From: SAR202 cluster bacterium
GTDB taxonomy: Bacteria; Chloroflexota; Dehalococcoidia; Lucifugimonadales; UBA3495
DNA: 64,000 nt
Assembly: GCA_013204585.1 (NCBI GenBank)
Contig: JABMNL010000040.1
Location: forward strand, 184,411-248,410
Reading direction: 5' to 3'
Each line of letters begins with the position of its first letter. The first letter of the stretch is position 1. The translations under genes and the position numbers were made by a program. The notes below the pieces were generated by a model. The model was not told the origin of the DNA. It saw nothing but the letters and a program-made list of their open reading frames with translations, and made no database searches. Positions 1 through 9,441 of this stretch are shown here, piece by piece.

Positions 1-1145
1 AGGCCGTCAGGGTAAACGTGATACCGCTCACCCTCTGCCAATGGCCTCCGTTGCTGGCCGATGACGGCCACGGGCTCGCCGTTCATGAATCCCAAGCCAG
101 CAACAATCGACCGATCATCACTGTTCAAGCGGTCGCCGCGCAGCTCGATGAAAGGATCCAGCATTAACCGGAAATACGCAGTCGCCTTGGGCCGCTCTGA
201 GTTCCGGGCGGCGGTAACTGCCTCCCATGGCTCAACTTCGTCGCACTCCTCAGATTCCACCTTTAGCAGGGCCTTGTGGTCGGTCTTCCCCTGCTTTTGG
301 GCAGTGAGAATTTTCAACAGCGAAGCAAGCCTCGGCTGCAAATTCTCCCGGTCCACAATGTTGTCTAGAAGCCCATGGCCCACGTGGGCCTCAGCGGTGT
401 GGGCATCCAATGGCAGAGGCATCTTGGAGACCTCACGCAGGGTACGCAGCGGAGAGAGACCGATTAACGAACCAGGCTCTGCCAAAATCACATCGGCCAG
501 GTTGGCGAAGCTGGCGTAGGCCTGCCCGGTGGACGGATTGGCCAAAACCACGATGAACGGCTCTGCCGCCTCACGCAGAACGTTGGCGGCAGTCACCGTC
601 TTGGCCATCTGCATCAGAGACAAAACGCCCTCTTGGACCCGAACTCCACCGCCTGAAACAATGGCAATCGCCGGTAGTCCGCGGCGGGCAGCGTTCTCAA
701 GGGCCATGGCCACCTTCTCGCCGACCACGCTGCCCATGGTCCCGCCCATAAAGCCAAAGTCCAATACGATGAGCATGGTCTCGGTATCATCGATTCGGCA
801 TCTGCCGGCAACTGCGGCTTCGGTGAGGCCAGTGCGTTCTTGGTCTTGGGAAAGGTACTTCTGGTAGCGCCCTCGGCGGGAGAATGAAATGGGCTCCACC
901 GAACTCACGTATTTGTATGATTCCTTGAAGGTACCTTTGTCGGCCAATAGCTCAATGCGTTGCCGGGCGGTGACCGTGTAATGGAAGCGGCAAAACGGAC
1001 AGACCCGGTAGGTGAGGTACGAGGGGGAGTCGCTGATTGGCTCTTCGCAGAACAAACAACGGTCATGAAGTACCGATAAATAGGTACGATTGGTATCTGC
1101 TTCACGGCCAAAGAGATGGACAAGGAAGTTGGCCAGGTTGCGCAA
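1..1145 (-). CDS. accD: Fused acetyl-CoA carboxylase carboxyltransferase (AccD-AccA), 3' end off window
   Basis: Carboxyltransferase of acetyl-CoA carboxylase, making malonyl-CoA for fatty acid synthesis. The minus-strand frame is open from 1145 to the window edge (about 381 codons). The N-terminus has the AccD zinc ribbon (DRCLFCEEP, then VCPFCRFHY), followed by the crotonase-like core (GFMGGTMGSVVGEKV, SGGGVRVQEG). After a short linker it continues straight into AccA-type sequence (EPWEAVTAARNSERP, FIELRGDRL, GLGFMNGEPVAVIG), so beta and alpha subunits are one polypeptide. The start is a TTG at 1145 with GGAGG six bases upstream; the ATG at 1158 is in another frame and stops at once. The end of the AccA half is missing because of the edge. 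Identity is secure; the fusion is read directly from the frame. Confidence 0.9.
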   Translation of the reverse strand, partial: MRNLANFLVHLFGREADTNRTYLSVLHDRCLFCEEPISDSPSYLTYRVCPFCRFHYTVTARQRIELLADKGTFKESYKYVSSVEPISFSRRGRYQKYLSQDQERTGLTEAAVAGRCRIDDTETMLIVLDFGFMGGTMGSVVGEKVAMALENAARRGLPAIAIVSGGGVRVQEGVLSLMQMAKTVTAANVLREAAEPFIVVLANPSTGQAYASFANLADVILAEPGSLIGLSPLRTLREVSKMPLPLDAHTAEAHVGHGLLDNIVDRENLQPRLASLLKILTAQKQGKTDHKALLKVESEECDEVEPWEAVTAARNSERPKATAYFRLMLDPFIELRGDRLNSDDRSIVAGLGFMNGEPVAVIGQQRRPLAEGERYHVYPDG

Positions 1146-1584
1146 AGGTGTCCTCCATGGATTTACGAGGGCGGGTCACGTAACTCGCGTGGTTCGAGCG
1201 TCTCCCGCGCCGTGCCTCTCCCATCATACAAAAACTACGCTGATATTGAAATCCTGAATAGTGCTATTTGTCAGGACGATATGCCGGATATCGATTTTCC
1301 TTCGGTATTTCGCCGGTAGAGAATTTCCGAAGGAGACATTCTGCCGCGCGTTCGCTGATTATCCCCTTTTCGTCATATCAGCCCGTCTTTTACCAAACCT
1401 GGGCCTCACGATTTATCTTGTCGTGGTAAAATTTCCCCGCCGATTAGCTGCAATATGAACCGGCTTTCAATATCCCGTTTATGCTTGGGGTTATTCTGAT
1501 TCCAACTCCCGCTAAAATCTTCCCAGCCCTTGCTTCCGACATTTTTGCCAGCGTTTTTACCGGGGGTTCTCACCGGCGTTCTCT
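1146..1584. other. Intergenic region between divergent accDA and MFS gene
   Basis: About 440 bases with no supportable gene; the short open frames here lack ribosome sites and recognisable sequence. It must carry the promoters of both flanking genes. The right end holds three tandem 12-bp copies of ggcgttctcaat (1575-1610, the first copy ending tat) that run through the MFS start codon. Confidence 0.5.
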
Positions 1585-2931
1585 ATGGCGTTCTCAATGG
1601 CGTTCTCAATAGAGAGGTCTGGTCCGACCGCAGGTTATCTTTTGGCCCATAGCCCAACACCGCCAGCCAGCACGGGACTCGGCACAAAAAGGCAAAGCAA
1701 TTTCTGGGTAGTCTCCAAATACCCGGATTTTAAGTATCTGTGGGTTGGCAACTTCTTCACCGTCGGCGCGCAGTGGATTCAGGTGCTTACGGTAGGTTGG
1801 CTGGTGCTGGCCATGACCGACGGCAATGCCTTTTTAACTGGCACTGCGGTAGGTATTCGAACCCTCCCAATTCTTCTTATTGGCCCGTGGGTCGGGGTAT
1901 TGGCGGACCGAATAGACCGTCGGAAATTCGTGATGGTTACTCAAATTGGCATGGCCATCGCGGCTCTAATCTTCGCGTTCATGGTCCTGGCCACCGACTT
2001 GGACGCCGACCCGATAAGCGGCCCACTTAAATGGTGGCATGCATTTATCTACATGGGTGTTTCAGGGATTGCCCACTCAATCGTCCAGCCGGTCAGGCAG
2101 GCGATGGTTCCGAATACCGTGCCACGGGAGGCGCTAGGGAGCGCATTGGCACTGAATGGCATTGCCCACCCCAGCATGCGCATCGTTGGGCCGTCTCTCG
2201 GCGGAATCCTCATCGCCGTCCTGGGCTTCAACTGGAACTTCTTCATTGAAGCAGGGTTCTACGTGACCATTGTCCTGGCCTATATGCCCATGAAGCTGCC
2301 TTACCGAGAGCCGAGGTCATCCACCAAGGTGTCGATGCTAGATAGCATGCGGGAGGGTCTGGCCTATGTGGTGAAAGAAAAAACCATTCGCCAGCTAATA
2401 GTGATGGCCTTTATTCCCAACCTGGTGTTTCAGCCGGTGGTGTTTGTGCTGCCCATATTCACCACCCAAGTTTTGGGCCGTGGGGCCGACGCCGGCGGCG
2501 TGCTGGCTGCGGCGGTGGGCGCCGGAGGGATTGTCGCGGCCATCATCATCGCCACCAACGGGTTCATCATTCGCCGTGGTCCCGCAACGCTGGTGGGTCT
2601 GGTTGGCGGGTGTTTCTTCATACTGCTGTTTTCCCAGTCCCACTGGTATTTCGCCTCAATCGGCCTTCTGGCGGGATTAGGCTTTTTCCAGTACATGTTC
2701 CGGGTTGGCAACAACACCTTGATTCAGACCATCGTACCCGACGCGATTCGGGGCCGGGTAATGAGCATCTATATGCTGGACAACGGAATTACTCCACTAT
2801 CGACCATGGTGATTAGCTTCTTCATCTACATTTGGAGCCCAACGGGAACCTACACGGTGCTTGCGTCGATTAGCCTTGTTTTGGCCTTAATGCAATTTGC
2901 GTTCTTCAAGCGAGTCAGACAACTCGAGTAA
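1585..2931 (+). CDS. MFS transporter (EntS/MFS_3-like)
   Basis: Probable drug or siderophore efflux protein of the inner membrane, 448 aa. It shows the MFS loop 2-3 motif (GVLADRIDRRKFVM, about residue 110) and about twelve hydrophobic segments, with the pattern of the MFS_3/EntS branch (MRIVGPSLGG, FQYMFRVGNN, GRVMSIYMLD). The N-terminal 50 residues look non-conserved, and the first eight (MAFSMAFS) come from the 12-bp tandem repeat, so the true start may be further in. No strong ribosome site is seen. Substrate cannot be told from the sequence. It converges on the SDR gene 12 bases downstream. Confidence 0.85.
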   Translation: MAFSMAFSIERSGPTAGYLLAHSPTPPASTGLGTKRQSNFWVVSKYPDFKYLWVGNFFTVGAQWIQVLTVGWLVLAMTDGNAFLTGTAVGIRTLPILLIGPWVGVLADRIDRRKFVMVTQIGMAIAALIFAFMVLATDLDADPISGPLKWWHAFIYMGVSGIAHSIVQPVRQAMVPNTVPREALGSALALNGIAHPSMRIVGPSLGGILIAVLGFNWNFFIEAGFYVTIVLAYMPMKLPYREPRSSTKVSMLDSMREGLAYVVKEKTIRQLIVMAFIPNLVFQPVVFVLPIFTTQVLGRGADAGGVLAAAVGAGGIVAAIIIATNGFIIRRGPATLVGLVGGCFFILLFSQSHWYFASIGLLAGLGFFQYMFRVGNNTLIQTIVPDAIRGRVMSIYMLDNGITPLSTMVISFFIYIWSPTGTYTVLASISLVLALMQFAFFKRVRQLE

Positions 2932-2942
2932 TGTGCAAACCC

Positions 2943-3737
2943 CTACATAACCGACCTGACCACACCGCCGTCAACCAAGATAGTTGCGCCGGTGGTATAG
3001 CTGTTTTTCTCCGAGGATAGAAACGTTACCAGGTCGCCCAGTTCTTCAGGACGTCCCAATCGCCCCACCGGAATGGTTGCCGAGTGGGCTTGGAGCAGGT
3101 CCTCTACATTTGCTCCTGTTTCTTGGGAACGGGTCTCGAAGATATGCATCATCCGGTCCGTCAGCAGATATCCGGGTGCCACGTTATTCACCAAGATGTT
3201 GTCCCGGCCTACCTCATCCGAAAGACTCTTGGCGAAAGCAACCGCTCCCAAACGAGTCACTCCCGAAGTAACCAGGTTGTCGATTGGCTGAAAAACCGAA
3301 CTCGCCAGTATGTTGACGATGCGTCCCCAACCTTCTTTTTTCATGTGAGGAACGGCTTCGCGGCTCATGCGGATGAAGAACAACAGCGCCATGTCAATGG
3401 ACTGGAGCCAGACTTCCTCGGTGGTTTCGACAGCCCGGCCCGCCGGTGGACCTCCCGTGTTGTTGACCAAAATATCCAAACGGCCAAAGTGGTCAACCGT
3501 CCTCTTCACCAACGTCTGGATATCCGCCAATTGGGAGAGATCCGCAGCAACCGTTAATACTTCCACCCCGGTCGCTGCCCGGATTTCTTCGGCGGCTCGG
3601 TCAAGCTCACCGAGGTTGCGGCTGCAGATAACCAAGTTTGCCCCCTCTTGGGCCAATGAGTCGGCACAGGCTCGTCCCAGCCCTTTGCTGCCGCCACCGA
3701 CAATTGCCACCCGGCCTTTTAGTCCCAGATCCATCAC
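2943..3737 (-). CDS. Short-chain dehydrogenase/reductase family protein with altered active site
   Basis: 264 aa Rossmann-fold protein of the FabG-like SDR superfamily. The nucleotide-binding motif GGGSKGLG is near residue 15, NNTGG near 91, and the VNNVAPG segment follows the active site. The usual catalytic Tyr-x-x-x-Lys is replaced: after the conserved ASS serines the sequence is TSGVTRLG, so Ser sits at the Tyr position and Arg at the Lys position. This is seen in a known SDR subgroup whose reaction is unclear, so the name 3-oxoacyl-ACP reductase should not be assumed. It is a single gene between a convergent MFS gene and a divergent hydrolase-like gene. Confidence 0.85.
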   Translation of the reverse strand: MMDLGLKGRVAIVGGGSKGLGRACADSLAQEGANLVICSRNLGELDRAAEEIRAATGVEVLTVAADLSQLADIQTLVKRTVDHFGRLDILVNNTGGPPAGRAVETTEEVWLQSIDMALLFFIRMSREAVPHMKKEGWGRIVNILASSVFQPIDNLVTSGVTRLGAVAFAKSLSDEVGRDNILVNNVAPGYLLTDRMMHIFETRSQETGANVEDLLQAHSATIPVGRLGRPEELGDLVTFLSSEKNSYTTGATILVDGGVVRSVM

Positions 3738-3851
3738 AGCCTCCAGCGCGAAAGTGTCAACATGCTACCAACCGGGCCCGGCAGTGGCAACCGCCATTCT
3801 TGCGTGCCAGTAAGAGGCCCAATATCCTTGACACCTGTGTGTGCCTGATTT

Positions 3852-4799
3852 ATGCTGGCCCAAGCCTCAAAACAGGTGTGTTTGGGCACCATTAGCCGGT
3901 TTCACCCATCTTTCTCTGAGGCCCCTTTAGCCCCTATTCAGCTACATGGTGAAAGCTTGAGCAACATAGACCGGATTCTGGAAGGCGCCCTGGACATTCA
4001 CGTACACTTTAGCCCCGACCCCAAGGTCGAACGGCGGGCTGGTGCGGTAGAAATCGCTTTACAGGCCCGAGATATGGGAATGCAGGGCATCGTGCTGAAG
4101 AGCCACGAATACCCCACTCACCCAGTGGCGGCAACCACCAGCGAACTGGTACCGGAAATCAACATTCTGGGCGGCATCGCCTTGGACTATGAAGTGGGCG
4201 GCCTAAACTCCTATGCAGTGGAAGCTACAGCGGAGATGGGTGGTCGAGTGGTCTGGATGCCGACCTTCTCAGCCAAGGCTGACCGGGAAACCAAGGGACT
4301 GGAAGGCGGAATCTCTCTGTTGGACAAGTCTGGAGCTTTGGTGCCTGAGATTCACCCCATCCTGGAAACAATCAAGTCCCACGACATGGTGTTGGCTACC
4401 GGCCACATCTCCACTGCCGAGAGCATGGCGCTGGTGGCGGAGGCCCGCAATATGGGCATTCAAAGGGTCGTGGTAACCCATGCCACCACGATGTCGTTTT
4501 GGACTGGAATGACTGTTGAGGACATGAAGGAACTGGCGAGAATGGGCGCTTACATCGAGCACTGCCTGCACGTCGTGATGCCAACCACCCACCGGCTAGA
4601 CCCCAAAGATTTAGCCAAGACCATCTCGGCCATCGGCCCTGAGAGGTGCATCCTAAGCACCGACTTCGGTCAGGACTTCCATCCGATGCCCGCCGAAGGT
4701 ATGCGCATGGGCATTGGCACCATGCTACGTTCCGGTATGGAAGAAGTGGAAGTGGGGATGCTGGTGAAGGACAACCCCTCTCGTCTGATGGGAACTTAA
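3852..4799 (+). CDS. DUF6282-type amidohydrolase-like protein
   Basis: Predicted metal-dependent TIM-barrel hydrolase, 315 aa from the first ATG. The motif DIHVHFSPD matches the His-x-His metal site of amidohydrolases; further possible ligands are in KSHEYPTHPV, TGHISTAES, VVTHATT and STDFGQDFHP. The order resembles the DUF6282 family, whose substrates are unknown to me. Residues before about 36 look non-conserved, and a TTG at 3957 with GGTGA just upstream is a good alternative start (about 280 aa). It converges on tilS. Confidence 0.75.
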   Translation: MLAQASKQVCLGTISRFHPSFSEAPLAPIQLHGESLSNIDRILEGALDIHVHFSPDPKVERRAGAVEIALQARDMGMQGIVLKSHEYPTHPVAATTSELVPEINILGGIALDYEVGGLNSYAVEATAEMGGRVVWMPTFSAKADRETKGLEGGISLLDKSGALVPEIHPILETIKSHDMVLATGHISTAESMALVAEARNMGIQRVVVTHATTMSFWTGMTVEDMKELARMGAYIEHCLHVVMPTTHRLDPKDLAKTISAIGPERCILSTDFGQDFHPMPAEGMRMGIGTMLRSGMEEVEVGMLVKDNPSRLMGT

Positions 4800-4823
4800 C
4801 CGCTGGCCTAGATAATTAATAAA

Positions 4824-6299
4824 TTAATTGGCTGGGCTTTGGCTAAAGCTCAGCCATAAGACCGGTGTCGTCCCGTCCTGACTGGCATTTACCTTGGCCC
4901 AATCGGCAATGCAGTGTCCCGCCACCCAGGCGATACCACCGGCACCCTCCAACAATGGCACCCTTTCTCGCCAGTCTTTGGGCACCCGCAGGTCGGTGAA
5001 CAAGTCCTGCAATTTCTTCTGACCTTGCATCCCCAATGGTTGGATGCGGTCACCGGGCCGCCATGCCCGCACAGTCGCTGCGCCCCCTAAAGCATTGCGG
5101 TCCAGGCAGGCCGTCCAAGCGTCTTCAGACCGAATGGGCTGACTGCCCGCAGTCCCGGTCCGCATCGTTACCTGCCAGGGGCCAGCGGAAACTACCTGCT
5201 CGCCGTTAACGTCATCTGGGAACTCAATGGGAAACTCGCCCTCAAGCTCAGGGTATGGACAGTCTGCTTTAGGGCTCCGTGTTAGCACCAACTCCCCATA
5301 TTCCTGCCGAAGAATGACGCCGCCCGGCAGTTCTAAGTGTCGGCCGCCGCGCTCGTCCAGCGCCAAGCCTTCCATGGCAACCAGATGGCTCTCCCGAAGT
5401 CTTGTAGCATCTCCCGTCACCAGTACGTAGCCACGCCGCAGGGCCATGCGCTGCAACACCGGATGCAACGTCGCCATCGCCGGTCTGGCGTAACGCACCT
5501 CTTGCTCTGAATGTTGCGCTATATCCGGCCAGACGCGGTCCAATTCCTGTTCGACAAAGTCCAGTTCTTCGGCGGCGGTTCGGGCCAGCCGAACCAAGGC
5601 GTTTCGCACCTGGGGGTTGTAGTCCTGGGCCAACCGGGGCATCAGGTCTTGGCGCACCTTGTTGCGGGTGAACCGCCACATATAGTTGCCGCTATCCTCG
5701 CGGTAGCTGCGCCCAATCTCGCGGCAGTAATCGACGGTCTGGGCTTTGGTGATGTCCAGCAGGGGACGAAATAACTGCAAACCATTGGCATCGACCGGCC
5801 AGGGCCATTCTGAAACTTCGCCCATCCCACGCAGACCGTGCAGGCCAGCGCCGCGAAGCACATGGAGCATCACTGTCTCGGCTAAGTCATCGGATGTGTG
5901 GCCCACCGTCACAGCCCTAGCCCCAGCGGCCTTGGCGACCCGAGCCAAAAACGCGTACCGCATCTCTCTGGCTCCCTGCTCAAACGATGAAATTCCGCGC
6001 TGTCTCTGGTACTCGTGGGGGTCTTCCTTCACCACAGTACAAGGTAGTCCCAGTTCTTTGGCAACGTCAGCGGCGAAGACGGCATCGTCTTCGGCTTCTT
6101 GGCCCCTAAAGTTGTGGTTCAGATGGGCTACGTGCAGGGATAGGCCGTGGGCTTCTTTGAGCCGGTAAAGGGCGTAGAGCAGGGCCGAGGAGTCGGGGCC
6201 ACCAGATGCCCCAACGACAAGTGTGACACCAGCATTCGAGTAGCCAGCCCTATTTAAGGCGGCAGACACCTGTCGTTCCAAATCAGCAACGATAGCCAA
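4824..6299 (-). CDS. tilS: tRNA(Ile)-lysidine synthase
   Basis: Converts C34 of the CAU-anticodon tRNA-Ile to lysidine so that it reads AUA; essential in most bacteria. The PP-loop ATPase motif is GASGGPDSSALL near residue 30, followed by HLNHNFRGQEA and VTVGHTSDDLAETVMLH, and the C-terminal TilS domain is recognisable (VRAWRPGDRIQPLG, KKLQDLFTDLRVP). Length 491 aa is normal for the long form. The start is TTG at 6299, 12 bases after the stop of the phosphatase-side gene order is reversed: tilS is last in a minus-strand operon behind the phosphatase (6312-6929) and CNNM gene. Confidence 0.95.
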   Translation of the reverse strand: MAIVADLERQVSAALNRAGYSNAGVTLVVGASGGPDSSALLYALYRLKEAHGLSLHVAHLNHNFRGQEAEDDAVFAADVAKELGLPCTVVKEDPHEYQRQRGISSFEQGAREMRYAFLARVAKAAGARAVTVGHTSDDLAETVMLHVLRGAGLHGLRGMGEVSEWPWPVDANGLQLFRPLLDITKAQTVDYCREIGRSYREDSGNYMWRFTRNKVRQDLMPRLAQDYNPQVRNALVRLARTAAEELDFVEQELDRVWPDIAQHSEQEVRYARPAMATLHPVLQRMALRRGYVLVTGDATRLRESHLVAMEGLALDERGGRHLELPGGVILRQEYGELVLTRSPKADCPYPELEGEFPIEFPDDVNGEQVVSAGPWQVTMRTGTAGSQPIRSEDAWTACLDRNALGGAATVRAWRPGDRIQPLGMQGQKKLQDLFTDLRVPKDWRERVPLLEGAGGIAWVAGHCIADWAKVNASQDGTTPVLWLSFSQSPAN

Positions 6300-6311
6300 A
6301 ATATTCTCAGG

Positions 6312-6929
6312 CTACCGGTTTTCTGGGGATAGGTGGTCGGTGGAGTTGTATGAGGTGAGCCGACGGCCTCGGTCGTCACTATCGAATGTGCATACCGAAG
6401 CCAGGTTTAAAGACATGCGGTGGAAGTTCTCCAGGGGTACACCCAGCAACTCGCCGATGATGGAGCGGATGGCGAAGTTGTGGGAGATGACCACCAACGA
6501 CTCATCTCCGTTGTGTTTTTGTTCGATATCCAAGATGGTCTGCCAGGCCCGTTCGCGGAGTTGGCCCAGGGATTCGCCGTTGGGCATGGACACTTTTTCC
6601 GGCCCAGCCCGCCAGGCTTCATAAATCTCCGACCATCCCTGGCGCATTTCTTCGCCGGTTACGCCTTCCAAGTCTCCCAGGTCTAGCTCTTTTAAACCCG
6701 GCTTTTCCACAACGGGTACCGGGGCGAGCTTCACCATCTCGTCGGCCACCCGCCGCGTGCGAATCAACGGACTGGTGTAGATAGCAGCATGGCCCCACGC
6801 GGCGGCGGCTTGGGCCGTATCCTTGGCCTGGGACAGACCGCGTTCGTTCAAATCGATATCCTCATGGCCCTGGAACCTGCCCAGCTTATTCCATTCGGTT
6901 TCGCCATGCCGCACCAGGAAGAATTTCAC
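6312..6929 (-). CDS. Histidine phosphatase family protein
   Basis: Phosphoglycerate-mutase-like phosphatase of about 205 aa. The catalytic RHGETEWN is at the very N-terminus, LTRRV-type Arg and the Glu of ELDLGDLEG follow, and the second catalytic His is in VVISHNFAIR. GTG at 6929 is preferred over the upstream TTG at 6947: it overlaps the stop of the CNNM gene as TAGTG and has GAGG seven bases before it. It lies between CNNM and tilS genes with very short spacing, so the three are probably co-transcribed. Substrate cannot be assigned (cobalamin or alpha-ribazole phosphate, sugar phosphates and others are possible). Confidence 0.88.
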   Translation of the reverse strand: MKFFLVRHGETEWNKLGRFQGHEDIDLNERGLSQAKDTAQAAAAWGHAAIYTSPLIRTRRVADEMVKLAPVPVVEKPGLKELDLGDLEGVTGEEMRQGWSEIYEAWRAGPEKVSMPNGESLGQLRERAWQTILDIEQKHNGDESLVVISHNFAIRSIIGELLGVPLENFHRMSLNLASVCTFDSDDRGRRLTSYNSTDHLSPENR

Positions 6930-8215
6930 TAATTTGCCTCGGTCCAATCAGAACCGGAACTCAGGCGGCGCAATTCTACTTCCTCAATCTTTACCCCTTC
7001 CATGACCCTAATCGTAATCTTCACGTTATCGAATTCCATGACCTCCCCAACCTCGGGGATGCTACCCAACCGGTCCAGAATGAACCCGGCCAGAGTTTGG
7101 TAATCTCCCTCTGGTAGCCCCAGTTCCAGTTCCTCGTTGATGTCGGCGATGGCCAGTCCAGCGTCAATCCGGAAAGCGTCTTCGCCCAGGGAGGTAACCG
7201 GCTCTTCCGGGGCTGAGCCCTCTTCCCCCATCTGGCCGACGATAACTTCCATCATCTGCATCAAGGTCGCCAGTCCGGCAATACCGCCGAACTCATCAAC
7301 GGTAAGCACCAAGCTGTGGCCGCCTTCACGCATCTCGAAAAAGGTCTCGCTAACGCTCTTGGTCTCTGGAACGAAGAACGCAGGCCGCATATTCATGGTC
7401 ACTGTACCACCGGCGTCCTTCTGTATGCTCCGCATCCCGGCCAGCAAATCTTTCACCGAAAGAACCCCAACGACGTTCTCCATAGTTCCCTGATACACCG
7501 GGAATCGCGTGTGGGTATTCTGGGAGTAGATGGGCAGAAATTCCTCTAGCGTAGAACCTTGTTCGATCCAAACAATCTCTGGTCGTGGTGTCATAATTTC
7601 CCGCATCTGACGGTCGCCAAAACGGAACACCTTTTGCAAGAGTTCGGCTTCTGCGGCCTCCATGGTGCCGGTTTGGGCTCCGGCGGCAATCATGGTGCGA
7701 ATTTCTTCTTCGCCCATCTGCGGGGTTACCGCAGAGATACCAAGCACCCGATTGGTCAGGTTACTGAATAGCTGGAGCAGCGTCACAATCGGAGAAAGGG
7801 CCTGCTCCACCAATAGGATGGGCCGGGAAACCGTGAATGCAACGCTCTCAGGGCGACGCCATGCCACGTTCTTCGGCATGGTCTCGCCGAACAACAACAA
7901 AAAAGTGGTCACGCCAAAGGTGGCTACTAATACGGACAGGGACTTGTTGGAAATTAGGTTCAGGGCCAGCACGGTGGCCAAGGCCGCGGCGGCGGTATTA
8001 ACTAGGTTGTTGCCCAACAGCACTGTGGCCAAGAAGCGCTCGGGGCGTTGAATAATGTGGGAGACACGCCCTGCGCCGGGCTTGCCACTGCGGACCAGGT
8101 GCATAAGGCGCGCCCTGGGGAGCGCGATAAACGCGGTTTCAGTTGCGGAGAAGAACCCAGATAGTCCTAGACATATAATCAATAATGCTAATTGCCATAA
8201 ATCACCAGCATCCAT
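6929..8215 (-). CDS. CNNM/HCC (CorC/HlyC-type) transporter with CBS pair
   Basis: 428 aa integral membrane protein. The N-terminal CNNM (DUF21) domain has the GLSGFFSATETAFIAL signature and three to four membrane helices; a CBS-domain pair follows (MTPRPEIVWIEQ, FPVYQGTMENVVGVLSVKDLL); the C-terminal CorC_HlyC domain is seen (EEPVTSLGEDAFRIDAG, LAGFILDRLGSIPEVGE). Family members are proposed Mg2+/Co2+ exporters or are annotated as hemolysins. First gene of the CNNM-phosphatase-tilS operon. Confidence 0.9.
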   Translation of the reverse strand: MDAGDLWQLALLIICLGLSGFFSATETAFIALPRARLMHLVRSGKPGAGRVSHIIQRPERFLATVLLGNNLVNTAAAALATVLALNLISNKSLSVLVATFGVTTFLLLFGETMPKNVAWRRPESVAFTVSRPILLVEQALSPIVTLLQLFSNLTNRVLGISAVTPQMGEEEIRTMIAAGAQTGTMEAAEAELLQKVFRFGDRQMREIMTPRPEIVWIEQGSTLEEFLPIYSQNTHTRFPVYQGTMENVVGVLSVKDLLAGMRSIQKDAGGTVTMNMRPAFFVPETKSVSETFFEMREGGHSLVLTVDEFGGIAGLATLMQMMEVIVGQMGEEGSAPEEPVTSLGEDAFRIDAGLAIADINEELELGLPEGDYQTLAGFILDRLGSIPEVGEVMEFDNVKITIRVMEGVKIEEVELRRLSSGSDWTEAN

Positions 8216-8406
8216 AAACGGAAGCTACCTCCAACAGCCACGAAAAGTTGCCACTTGGCAATATCGAGCCTGTTCACGATGATAGCATCAGGCGTAAATT
8301 AGTGTAAAGTTACACCGAGAACAGCCATTGAGCGAGTACGACCGGTGAGCCGCATTTAACGCACCAGATGCGACACCTGGCATAACCCAGCTAGAATACA
8401 GAGACC

Positions 8407-9435
8407 ATGGCGATAAAAATACTTGGCATCGAGACTTCCTGCGACGATACCGCTGCGGGAGTAGTCGAAGACGGCAGCAAGCTACTTTCCAACGTCATTT
8501 CATCCCAGTCACAACTCCACGCGATTCACGGCGGAGTGGTGCCTGAAGTCGCGTCCCGACAACATGTCCGCGATTTGGTTCCGGTGTTGGAACGGGCCAC
8601 CGCCAACGCTGGACTGGGATTAGAAGAGATGGACGCCATCGCCGTGACCTACGGGCCAGGGCTGGCCGGGTCATTAATTACCGGGGTCAACGCCGCCAAG
8701 GCCATCGCCTATTCCCTGGGGATACCGTTAATCGGCGTGAACCACCTTGAAGGCCACATCTACGCCTCGTGGCTGGCCCAAAGCAACTTGGAAGACGACC
8801 CCGGATTCCCGTTGGCCTGCCTGGTGGCGTCCGGCGGCCACACGGACCTTCTCTTGATGGAAGGACACGGTAAGTACAAATTGGTGGGCCGTTCTAGGGA
8901 CGATGCCGCTGGCGAAGCCTTCGATAAAGCCGCGCGAATCCTAGGGTTGGGATTCCCCGGCGGCCCCGAAATTCAACGAGTCTCGGAAGGGGCCACGGGC
9001 GAAGAGAAACTGCCCAGGGCCTGGATGAAAGACACACTGGACTTCAGTTTTAGCGGACTGAAAACTGCCCTGCTCCATATGGCCCAAGACCGAGGCATCT
9101 ACCCATCTCCACAGGAAGGTGTGGACCAAGAACGACTAATCCGCGAGTTGGCGGCGGCATTCCAGGAATCGGTGGTGGACGTTATCTCGTCCAAGCTTGT
9201 AGATATGGCAGCCAAGTATAAGGTCAAAGGGCTGGTGCTGGGCGGCGGCGTAACGGCCAATACGAGGCTACGGGAAGAGATTATACGCCGGTCACCCTTA
9301 CCGGTAATTGTGCCGCCGCCAATCCTATGCACCGACAACGGCGCGATGATTGCGGCCTGCGGTTACTTCCAGTATCAACGCGGCGAAGAATCGGCCATCG
9401 ACATTGACGTTGACCCAGGCCTTCCCCTTGGATAG
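8407..9435 (+). CDS. tsaD: tRNA N6-adenosine threonylcarbamoyltransferase
   Basis: Transfers threonylcarbamoyl to A37 of tRNAs that read ANN codons (t6A), with TsaB and TsaE. Signatures: LGIETSCDDTAAGV at the N-terminus, the metal-binding pair in NHLEGHIYA (about residue 115), ASGGHTDL, AAGEAFDKAARILGLGFPGG and the C-terminal GGGVTANTRLRE and CTDNGAMIA. Length 342 aa is typical. It is divergent from the CNNM operon; tsaB and tsaE are not in the window. Confidence 0.96.
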   Translation: MAIKILGIETSCDDTAAGVVEDGSKLLSNVISSQSQLHAIHGGVVPEVASRQHVRDLVPVLERATANAGLGLEEMDAIAVTYGPGLAGSLITGVNAAKAIAYSLGIPLIGVNHLEGHIYASWLAQSNLEDDPGFPLACLVASGGHTDLLLMEGHGKYKLVGRSRDDAAGEAFDKAARILGLGFPGGPEIQRVSEGATGEEKLPRAWMKDTLDFSFSGLKTALLHMAQDRGIYPSPQEGVDQERLIRELAAAFQESVVDVISSKLVDMAAKYKVKGLVLGGGVTANTRLREEIIRRSPLPVIVPPPILCTDNGAMIAACGYFQYQRGEESAIDIDVDPGLPLG

Positions 9436-9441
9436 GGCCCG

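Noticed and set aside
1180..1220. tRNA-like GGTTCGAGC phrase
   Set aside because: No acceptor or anticodon stems can be built around it.
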